Positions 1-4,692 of a DNA stretch of 5,670 nt are shown in pieces (position 1 is the stretch's first letter; every line of letters starts with the position of its first letter). The position numbers and the translations under genes are program-made. The DNA lies in the NCBI GenBank assembly GCA_014384685.1, contig JACNFL010000133.1, forward strand, positions 1 through 5,670, given 5' to 3'. The notes under the pieces are model-generated. The model saw nothing but the letters and a program-made list of their open reading frames with translations. It was not told the DNA's origin and did no database searches. The DNA comes from Methanobacteriota archaeon. GTDB lineage: Archaea; Thermoplasmatota; Poseidoniia; Poseidoniales; Thalassarchaeaceae.

Positions 1-2
1 AA

Positions 3-677
3 GCAGAGGCTGAAGCAGCAGCGGCGGCCAAGAAAGCAGCAACCGCGAAGAAGGCCGCAGCAACTCGGAAGAAAAATGCCGCTGCGAAAGCAAAGGCAGA
101 AGCAGAAGCCGCAGCGAAGAAAGCCGCCGCAGCGAAGAAAGCCGCAGCAACTCGGAAGAAAAATGCCGCTGCGAAAGCAAAAGCAGAGGCAGAAGCCGCA
201 GCAGCAGCAAAGAAGGCAGCAACCGCGAGAAAAGCCGCAGCAACTCGTGCTAAGAAGAAAGCAGAGGCAGAAGCTGCTGCAAAAGCAGCCAAGCGAAAGG
301 CAGCCGCAAAGAAAGCTGCAGCAACTCGGGCTAAGAAGAAAGCTGAGGCTGAAGCCGAGGCTGCAGCAAAAGTAGCCGCTGCAGAAGCCGCCGCTGCTCT
401 AGATGCAAAGCGAAAGCCAGGATTAGTATTGGCTGTAGACCAAATTGATTCCAAAGTATCCAATAAGTTGCGCAAACGCGCAAAAACCTCTACCGCAGCA
501 TCTCACATAACTGCAAGAGATGACGCTTCCAAAATCATGAAGAGGGGCGTAAAATCTAGTAGAGGTGCAAAAAGCACTGCCGATAAGCGAAAGAAGGCAT
601 TTCACAAGCGCTGGTTAGAAGGTGCAAACGCACAAACTGTTGAAGAGTTCTCTTGGATTAGAGAATTCACTTCTTGA
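3..677 (+). CDS. Ala/Lys/Glu-rich basic repeat protein, 5' end missing
   Basis: The third frame is open from the window edge to TGA at 675-677, giving 224 residues with the true N-terminus missing. Residues 1-132 consist almost only of Ala, Lys, Glu and Arg. A recurring KKAAATR-type block (AAATR at residues 18, 47, 78 and 105, spaced 29, 31 and 27) alternates with AKAEAEAAA-type segments. Such a sequence should form a long charged helix or coiled coil, as in the TolA helical domain or the Lys/Ala-rich tails of histone H1-like and HupB proteins. Residues 133-224 differ: a basic region rich in Lys, Arg and Ser, ending in a short aromatic/acidic segment with W and F (HKRWLEG, FSWIREF), which is probably a small folded module. 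I do not recognise that module. Nucleic-acid binding is plausible from the charge but is inferred. An in-frame TTG at 429 is not needed as a start, because the frame is open with consistent composition well upstream. The gene converges on the recombinase gene with 11 bp between stops and no obvious terminator. Confidence 0.8.
   Translation, partial: AEAEAAAAAKKAATAKKAAATRKKNAAAKAKAEAEAAAKKAAAAKKAAATRKKNAAAKAKAEAEAAAAAKKAATARKAAATRAKKKAEAEAAAKAAKRKAAAKKAAATRAKKKAEAEAEAAAKVAAAEAAAALDAKRKPGLVLAVDQIDSKVSNKLRKRAKTSTAASHITARDDASKIMKRGVKSSRGAKSTADKRKKAFHKRWLEGANAQTVEEFSWIREFTS
45..202 (+). repeat. Tandem 87-bp in-frame duplication in the Ala/Lys-rich gene
   Basis: Positions 45-115 and 132-202 match at 68 of 71 bases with an 87-bp offset (29 codons). 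The three differences (53/140, 95/182, 101/188) are all synonymous third positions (AAG/AAA, AAG/AAA, GAA/GAG). Further, more diverged copies of the same motif begin near 234 and 315. This indicates growth of the repeat array by in-frame duplication, with the protein sequence conserved afterwards. Confidence 0.85.
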
Positions 678-688
678 TATCTTACTAA

Positions 689-1735
689 TCACTCAATGTC
701 ACCGAACAGGTCAGTTTCTTGAGCTCTGCGATAAACTTCCCTTAGAGTTTGATCAGTGATATCAAGATAAACTCGTGTACTACTGATGTCCGCATGACCA
801 AGTAATCTCTGAATACTCACAATGTCAGCTCCGCGTTCAAGCAAACCTGTAGCAAAATTATGACGCAATGTGTGTGGGGTTAATCGACTTCTCAAAATTC
901 CAGCGTCATCAGCCAATGAATCCATCATTTTCTGTACATTTCTTTGAGTTAGGCGATGTCCTCGACTGTTAAGGAATAGTGCTTTGTCATTTTCCCTAGA
1001 CCTAGTTGTTCTATGTCGCAACCATTTTTCAAGAATATCTTTACTTCTTTTTGTGAAGAGAACCCGACGATCTTTGTCTCCTTTTCCTGACCACACATTT
1101 GCTGACATGTCCTGATAATCCACGTCAATGCAGTCAAGCCCACACAGTTCACTTACTCTAAGTCCAGTTTCAAGAAGAACAACTACAATCACCTCGGCTA
1201 GAGGATTTTCTGATTGGCGGCAAACTTGGATTAAATTACCTAATTCCTGATGTGTTAATGTGCGAGGTAATCTCTTACTTCTTTGAGGACGAACCACCCA
1301 GTCAGGAACCGTGTGACCCAACCACTTTAGGAGGTGAGAAATAGCTGCCAATCTAGCATTCACAGTTGATGGCTTGAGATGTGATATTGACTGTAGCCAG
1401 AGATCCAGCCTGCCATTATTTGGGTCAATATGACCAACGCCTTCAATCATTGACATACTCTCAACATCATCAATACTAAGTTCTCTTTCATTTGTTATTG
1501 AAGTCCCGAGGAACTTTCTTGCTGCAATAAAGTAGGAACGAGATGTATGTTCACTCTTCTTTTCTGCTTTCAATTGTTGTTCATAACAGGATAATAACGG
1601 CATATCTTTCAGACGAGTAAGACGAGTTGGAAGAGTAAAACCGTGACCGACAATATCATCGCTGAAACGCTCAAGATATTGACGCGTTCCTGCATCCGCC
1701 CATGGTTGTCCATTTTCATCTTCTTTTTGTGACAT
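689..1735 (-). CDS. Tyrosine recombinase/integrase, XerC/XerD/XerA type
   Basis: This 348-residue protein should cut and rejoin DNA through a covalent 3'-phosphotyrosine intermediate at a short inverted-arm site. The N-terminal SAM-like, core-binding domain spans about residues 45-140 and the catalytic domain about 155-338. The full catalytic set is visible: R193 in TGLRVSEL, K218 in SGKGDKDR, H288 and R291 in PHTLRHNFA, H314 in LLGHADI, and the nucleophile Y323 in TRVYLDI. The TGLRVSEL and LLGHADISST motifs and overall size fit the Xer group rather than large phage integrases. The roughly 44 residues before the core-binding domain are extra compared with typical XerC/D/A of about 280-300 residues. 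The start ATG (1733-1735) has a GAGAGG ribosome-binding site (complement of 1741-1746) 5 nt upstream, which supports it. A housekeeping role in chromosome dimer resolution is possible, but an element-borne integrase cannot be excluded; no dif-like site, transposon ends or phage genes were seen. Translation may be controlled by the structured leader immediately upstream. Confidence 0.93.
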   Translation of the reverse strand: MSQKEDENGQPWADAGTRQYLERFSDDIVGHGFTLPTRLTRLKDMPLLSCYEQQLKAEKKSEHTSRSYFIAARKFLGTSITNERELSIDDVESMSMIEGVGHIDPNNGRLDLWLQSISHLKPSTVNARLAAISHLLKWLGHTVPDWVVRPQRSKRLPRTLTHQELGNLIQVCRQSENPLAEVIVVVLLETGLRVSELCGLDCIDVDYQDMSANVWSGKGDKDRRVLFTKRSKDILEKWLRHRTTRSRENDKALFLNSRGHRLTQRNVQKMMDSLADDAGILRSRLTPHTLRHNFATGLLERGADIVSIQRLLGHADISSTRVYLDITDQTLREVYRRAQETDLFGDIE

Positions 1736-1806
1736 TGTAACCTCTCTTCATCGTTAGTGCCACCGAGGTGACACCCATTCCCATCCCCTTACAGGGAAGA
1801 GAGGTT
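1736..1806 (-). promoter_or_regulatory. Structured 5' leader of the recombinase gene with sequestered ribosome-binding site (candidate cis-regulatory RNA)
   Basis: On the minus strand, a perfect 11-bp inverted repeat (AACCTCTCTTC, complement of 1796-1806, and GAAGAGAGGTT, complement of 1739-1749) closes a domain that ends 3 nt before the recombinase ATG. The 3' arm contains GAGAGG, the apparent Shine-Dalgarno sequence, so the closed stem would hide it. Inside are two more hairpins. One is CCCT/AGGG with a GTA loop (complement of 1786-1796). The other is GTGTCACC/GGTGGCAC (complement of 1757-1774), whose eight pairs include one U-G. That U-G becomes an A-C mismatch on the plus strand, so the fold suits the minus-strand mRNA. 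Three G tracts (GGGG, GGG, GGG) lie between the hairpins. The shape is a three-way junction of about 68 nt. I do not match it to a known riboswitch class. Alternatives are a recombinase-binding operator or an autoregulatory site. Confidence 0.5.
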
Positions 1807-1872
1807 GATTCACTCTCGATTATCAATGCTTCGCGTGTTGAGTAGTGTTATCCGTCCAACGTGCATTGAATC
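1807..1872. repeat. Second intergenic inverted-repeat element between rimK and the recombinase gene
   Basis: TCAATGC (1823-1829) pairs with GCATTGA (1863-1869). GAT (1818-1820) extends the stem by pairing with ATC (1870-1872), leaving a 2-nt bulge, for 10 bp in total. Inside, GTGTTG (1835-1840) can pair with CAACGT (1857-1862) using two G-U pairs if the plus strand is transcribed. A competing 6-bp pairing joins GATTCA (1807-1812) to TGAATC (1867-1872), so two exclusive folds share the same arm. No ORF or obvious promoter explains it. It could be part of the rimK 3' end, a protein-binding site or a recombination site. Confidence 0.4.
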
Positions 1873-1873
1873 C

Positions 1874-1879
1874 AAAAAA
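1874..1879 (-). terminator. Oligo-T terminator after the RimK-like gene
   Basis: On the minus strand, TTTTTT begins 6 nt after the TAA stop of the RimK-like gene (stop at 1885-1887). No hairpin precedes it. This fits archaeal factor-independent termination, where a T-rich stretch on the non-template strand is enough, better than a classical bacterial terminator. If it works, the recombinase is transcribed separately, from a promoter within 1736-1873. Confidence 0.4.
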
Positions 1880-1884
1880 GCCAC

Positions 1885-3114
1885 TTAGTAGGATTCATCA
1901 CCAAATTCAATTGTTGAAGGGCTGACATTATTGTTGTCAACAGAATGTGTAACCCATGGTGCTAATTGCTGATGAATCTTGTCAATTTCACCATAACAAA
2001 TAATCTCATCACCTCGCCTCAATAGAAATGTTCGTCTTGGCTTCCAGATATGCATTCCTTCACGAGCAACAGCGAATACAAATTGCTCATTGACATTTGT
2101 AAATACATCACCAATTTGTTTTCCACTCAGTATTGGGTGACGGCTGATGTTTACACTAACAACACCGTGACCAGGTCGACTTCGCAGAAGTTGGTCTAGT
2201 CCAACATTACTGAATCCTTGATGCATTATGCAATGTTCAATGATTGCACCTGCTACATTGATGCCAGTTGCTCCCTCAATGCCTTCTAGTCCAGGTGATG
2301 AATTAACTTCCAAAACTAGTGGGCCACGTTCGCTTTCTAGCAAATCAACGCCTGCGACATCAAGATTCAACAAGCGAGCAGCACGGCGCGCAACGTCTGC
2401 ATATTCATCTGGCAAATCGATTTTTTCAACAGTACCGTTGAGATGGAAATTTGAGCGGAACTCGCGACCCCGTGCTCGTCTTCGCATAGCAGCAATGACT
2501 TTTCCTCCTACCACAATAACTCGGACATCTCTTCCATGACTTTCTTCAATGTACTCTTGCACAAGTACGTGGTGTCCCTCTGAAAGTAGTTTGTAAGTCA
2601 ATTCTCTAGCACGATCTTCACTATGCACTAAGAAAACTCCACTGCCTTGAGTGCCTTCACTAACCTTCACCACGACAGGCATTCCACCGACCTTTGATAA
2701 TGCTCCTTCAACATCTTGCCAAGTTCGAACATGACATGTGGTAGGGACAGGAATCCGATTTTTTGTGAGCAGTTGAGTTGCATGTAATTTGTCTCTGCTG
2801 TGGCTAATTCCCTCACCGCTATTCGCTACATAGACACCCAATCTCTCAAATTGTCTGATTAATGCAACACCATGATGTGTAATTGAATATCCAATTCTTG
2901 GAATAACAGCATCGACTTCAACTGGCCAGCCTGCATTTAGAATCCTCGGTTCTTCATTTCCAACCGTGATACTGAGGCGCATTGGATCAAGAACCTCAAC
3001 ATAACAATCCTGCTTTTCGGCTTCTTCCAAAAGGCGTCGAGTACTGTACAGCCTCGGGCCGCGCGATAGAATGGCCAACCGTACAGTCATGATGTGCCCG
3101 GGCACCCCCACCAT
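1885..3114 (-). CDS. rimK: RimK-family ATP-grasp glutamate ligase with C-terminal RCK_C/TrkA-C-like domain
   Basis: RimK enzymes use ATP to form an acyl-phosphate on a C-terminal carboxylate and add glutamate; bacterial RimK acts on ribosomal protein S6. Residues 11-105 form the pre-ATP-grasp domain (RLAILSRG, LDPMRLS, AVIPRIG). Residues 106-296 are the ATP-grasp domain: RDKL at 107-110, K150 in VVVK, the glycine-rich loop EGTQGSGV at 153-160, QEYIEES at 186-192, the RRRARGREFRSN segment from 211, D257 in VAGVDLL, and metal ligands E269 and N271 in LEVNSSPGLEGIE. Similarity to E. coli RimK, as I recall it, is strong throughout. Residues about 316-386 are additional and resemble RCK_C: HPILSGKQIGD, VFAVAREG, KPRRTFLLRRGDEIICYG. 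The last 20 residues are polar and acidic. The start at 3114 has AGGA (complement of 3122-3125) 7 nt upstream. The second ATG (3088-3090, residue 9) matches the usual RimK N-terminus equally well and is preceded by GGGGGTG at 12 nt. The true substrate is unknown if the host is archaeal, because archaea lack bacterial S6; MptN and CofF are archaeal relatives. Confidence 0.9.
   Translation of the reverse strand: MVGVPGHIMTVRLAILSRGPRLYSTRRLLEEAEKQDCYVEVLDPMRLSITVGNEEPRILNAGWPVEVDAVIPRIGYSITHHGVALIRQFERLGVYVANSGEGISHSRDKLHATQLLTKNRIPVPTTCHVRTWQDVEGALSKVGGMPVVVKVSEGTQGSGVFLVHSEDRARELTYKLLSEGHHVLVQEYIEESHGRDVRVIVVGGKVIAAMRRRARGREFRSNFHLNGTVEKIDLPDEYADVARRAARLLNLDVAGVDLLESERGPLVLEVNSSPGLEGIEGATGINVAGAIIEHCIMHQGFSNVGLDQLLRSRPGHGVVSVNISRHPILSGKQIGDVFTNVNEQFVFAVAREGMHIWKPRRTFLLRRGDEIICYGEIDKIHQQLAPWVTHSVDNNNVSPSTIEFGDESY
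3094..3105. repeat. 12-bp perfect palindrome GTGCCCGGGCAC between the two candidate rimK starts
   Basis: GTGCCCGGGCAC is self-complementary and unusually GC-rich for this window. It lies between the ATG codons at 3112-3114 and 3088-3090 of the RimK-like gene. If translation starts at the inner ATG, the palindrome sits in the leader, 3 nt upstream of it, and overlaps the GGGGGTG ribosome-binding-like motif. It could then be an operator or a translational hairpin. If translation starts at the outer ATG, it simply encodes residues of the VPGH segment. Confidence 0.45.
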
Positions 3115-3244
3115 TCTTGAGTCCTATGGCTCCTATTTTCTTTCTATTTTTCATTTTTTTATTGCTGAACTTGTCATTCTCAGCAAATATCTAACAATTC
3201 AACAAGGCCTATCCTTTCATAATCAGGGAGGCGTTGGCGTCTTC
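3115..3244. promoter_or_regulatory. Divergent intergenic region with promoters for rimK and the membrane-protein gene
   Basis: This 130-bp AT-rich stretch separates two divergently transcribed genes, so both promoters should lie here. The plus strand has a run of T and C from about 3133 to 3163, which reads as A-rich on the minus strand upstream of rimK. CAAATATCTAA near 3184-3194 is a weak TATA-like candidate for the plus-strand gene. GGGAGG (3226-3231) is the likely ribosome-binding site for the gene starting at 3245, though its 13-nt spacing is long. No clear BRE/TATA or -35/-10 pair can be fixed by eye. Confidence 0.35.
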
Positions 3245-4537
3245 ATGCAAGCAGGTCCGTCCGGCCCACCTAGTTCGGGACCAACCGGTCCACCGAGCGC
3301 AGGTCCGTCCGGCCCACCTAGTGCGAGACCCTCTGGTCCACCTAGTTCCAAGCCAAAGGGTCCTCCAAGACGTTCGGCGTCCTCTTCACTTTCATCAGGT
3401 GAAGAGATGGACGAGGGGGCTTTTGAGAAATTAGCTGAGCAAAATGTGGCTCGCCAAGCTGAGATTGATCGCCGAGAAAAGGTTGCAGAATTAAGGAAAG
3501 TTAAGAACAGTAAGCGTAACAATGTGATATTGTTATTGTTGTTAGTTGCAGTTTTCGGCGGTATTGCATTGTGGCCTTTCAGTCAAGGAGATATTTCCAA
3601 CAATCCTCACGAATTCAGTCAAGAGGTTGATATTCTAAACCGAAATGATCCAGATCATCCAGCCGCTTGGGAACAAGCAGATTTTGATTTAATGGGCCAA
3701 AAAATATGGGATGGTAATGATGAGTTTTCAGGGACAATCATACACGATTTAAATCTCCCAGGAATTCCAATAGACATTGCTGGAGTCACAACAATCCCAG
3801 TTGACGTTAGGCTAGTCAGTTACCGTCAGGATGGCGCAAACACAGGATTCAGACTTGCTCTATTCCCTTCACCTTGTGATGAGATGTATGGGCAAACCAT
3901 AGAATCTCTTGGAGAACAATACAAGTATGGTTCAATCACACCGATGATAATTGGTAAGGTAGAAACGGTATCTTTTGAAGTTCCAGCGGGTAAATATTGC
4001 TTAGTCTTTGAATACGAAAATCCACCAGAGATACAGGGATTCCGAGCAACAATTGATGCTGAAGTAACTCCCCATTGGAATCAGCCATTATGCGCGCCAT
4101 TGGCTGCAATTTCTTTGATTCTAGCAATTTTCGCGGGCATCGGCGCTCACAAAGCAGGAAAGGCTTGGAAGAAAGTAGCTCAACCAGATTCGCCTGACAA
4201 AAAGACCACCGAAGAAGAAGTACTTGAGCAGGCTGAGGAGGAGCGTGGAACGATGTCTGAAACTGGAGAAACAAGTGAGGATGGAGAGGATGATGTATTG
4301 GAATCTCCAGCTGAACAACCAGATTCAACGCCACAAAGTGATGAATTTGTACAAACCACTGAACCTCAGGTAACAGAGGAACCTGCATCCGTTGCCGAAC
4401 CTGAACCAGTTGCCGAACCTGCGCCAGTTGCTGAATCTGCACCTGCTCAGCCAGTTTACACTGATGATGAATTACGTGCATTAGGATGGACTGACCAACA
4501 GATTGAGTGGCAGCGTCAAGCAGAACGAATGCAATAA
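3245..4537 (+). CDS. Two-TM membrane protein with Gly-Pro-Pro repeats, extracytoplasmic domain and acidic Pro/Glu-rich tail
   Basis: The gene encodes 430 residues of unknown function. Residues 4-43 are five octapeptides of form [GRK]P[STK]GPP[SR]x. Residues 55-92 are a charged, probably helical segment rich in Arg, Lys and Glu. TM1 is about 93-112 (VILLLLLVAVFGG core). Residues 113-281 form an extracytoplasmic domain of probable beta type (alternating VSFEVPAGKYCLVFEY-like strands) with C211 and C252, which could form a disulfide. TM2 is about 282-301. The tail from 302 is cytoplasmic, strongly acidic, with three VAEPEP-like hexapeptides (residues 383-400), ending in YTDDELRALGWTDQQIEW, a short amphipathic module. 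The frame is open upstream to an ATG at 3071, but that start lies inside the opposite-strand RimK gene and would add a nonsensical leader. ATG 3245 follows GGGAGG and begins the repeat, so it is preferred. The gene is divergent from rimK and closed by a hairpin terminator. The tail type is one I associate with Marine Group II proteins. Confidence 0.82.
   Translation: MQAGPSGPPSSGPTGPPSAGPSGPPSARPSGPPSSKPKGPPRRSASSSLSSGEEMDEGAFEKLAEQNVARQAEIDRREKVAELRKVKNSKRNNVILLLLLVAVFGGIALWPFSQGDISNNPHEFSQEVDILNRNDPDHPAAWEQADFDLMGQKIWDGNDEFSGTIIHDLNLPGIPIDIAGVTTIPVDVRLVSYRQDGANTGFRLALFPSPCDEMYGQTIESLGEQYKYGSITPMIIGKVETVSFEVPAGKYCLVFEYENPPEIQGFRATIDAEVTPHWNQPLCAPLAAISLILAIFAGIGAHKAGKAWKKVAQPDSPDKKTTEEEVLEQAEEERGTMSETGETSEDGEDDVLESPAEQPDSTPQSDEFVQTTEPQVTEEPASVAEPEPVAEPAPVAESAPAQPVYTDDELRALGWTDQQIEWQRQAERMQ
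3254..3373 (+). repeat. Five 24-bp repeats encoding Gly-Pro-Pro octapeptides
   Basis: Units begin at 3254, 3278, 3302, 3326 and 3350. Each encodes [G/R/K]P[S/T/K]GPP[S/R]x. Units 1 and 3 are nearly identical in DNA (GGTCCGTCCGGCCCACCTAG), while the last unit is the most diverged. The array forms a proline-rich, disordered cytoplasmic N-terminus before TM1. Proline-rich segments often serve as binding sites, but no partner is visible here. Confidence 0.8.
4391..4444 (+). repeat. Three 18-bp repeats encoding VAEPxP hexapeptides
   Basis: Units at 4391-4408, 4409-4426 and 4427-4444 encode VAEPEP, VAEPAP and VAESAP near the C-terminus of the membrane protein. The first two units differ only near their ends. 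The segment is a rigid, acidic Pro/Glu spacer before the terminal LGWTDQQIEW module. Confidence 0.75.
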
Positions 4538-4561
4538 CCGCAATTCACCTTTGCAGATTAT

Positions 4562-4587
4562 AAAACCCGTGCGTAGCACGGGATTTT
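4562..4587 (+). terminator. Hairpin terminator after the GPP-repeat membrane-protein gene
   Basis: A perfect 7-bp GC-rich stem, CCCGTGC (4566-4572) and GCACGGG (4576-4582), has a GTA loop and is followed by ATTTT. AAAA (4562-4565) can pair with TTTT (4584-4587) across a single bulged A. It lies 24 nt after the TAA stop. Because A and T runs flank both sides, it could also terminate minus-strand transcription. It separates this gene from the downstream SAP-domain gene. Confidence 0.75.
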
Positions 4588-4692
4588 AGCATTCTCATAG
4601 AATTGTTTGCTAATGTAAAATCGCATGTGTACCCTGCTAAATACCGAAGGGGTTGAAAGCCCTAAGTGGCCCCAATGTGATTGGGTCACAGA
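4588..4692 (+). promoter_or_regulatory. Promoter/leader region of the SAP-domain gene with a start-proximal hairpin
   Basis: CTAAATA (4637-4643) is a weak TATA-like element at a suitable distance for a short leader. A perfect 6-bp hairpin, CCCAAT (4671-4676) and ATTGGG (4680-4685) with loop GTG, lies 7 nt before the ATG at 4693. GGGG (4649-4652) can pair with either GCCC near 4659-4662 or CCCC at 4670-4673. No purine-rich Shine-Dalgarno is seen next to the ATG, so initiation may rely on a leaderless or structure-dependent mode. Promoter placement is tentative. Confidence 0.35.

Noticed and set aside
76..375. Gln/Lys/Arg-rich ORF on the plus strand
   Set aside because: It is the +1 shadow of the Ala/Lys/Glu codon repeats: GCA and AAG runs read as CAG and CAA. 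The true frame continues to 677 and shows synonymous-only repeat differences.
1773..1788. G-quadruplex in the recombinase leader (three G tracts on the minus strand)
   Set aside because: Only three tracts of three or more G are close together. The fourth would have to come from a paired hairpin, so it is not a convincing quadruplex.
1736..1806. Known riboswitch classes (TPP, fluoride) for the recombinase leader
   Set aside because: The conserved TPP motifs and the fluoride pseudoknot pattern could not be located, so only a generic structured-leader call is made.
1837..1860. Integron attC-like core sites GTTGAGT and GTCCAAC near the recombinase
   Set aside because: Both match the GTTRRRY and RYYYAAC consensus, but their order is inverted relative to attC on either strand. 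The recombinase looks like an ordinary Xer protein, and no cassette array is present.
1736..1884. dif/XerA recombination site in the intergenic gap
   Set aside because: No 28-bp site with two 11-bp arms around a 6-bp spacer is present. The 11-bp arms found are 46 bp apart.
3071..3244. Upstream extension of the GPP-repeat membrane protein to ATG 3071
   Set aside because: It overlaps the opposite-strand RimK N-terminus, has no ribosome-binding site, and adds an unrelated hydrophobic stretch. ATG 3245 has GGGAGG upstream and starts the repeat.
3223..3522. Minus-strand ORF rich in Gly, Pro and Leu opposite the GPP repeats
   Set aside because: The reverse complement of Gly/Pro codons again gives Gly/Pro codons, so this is a mirror of the real repeat.
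3936..4481. 181-residue minus-strand ORF opposite the membrane protein
   Set aside because: Its Gln/Val/Leu repeats mirror the VAEPxP region. It has no domain signal, and the plus-strand frame has TM segments and a terminator.
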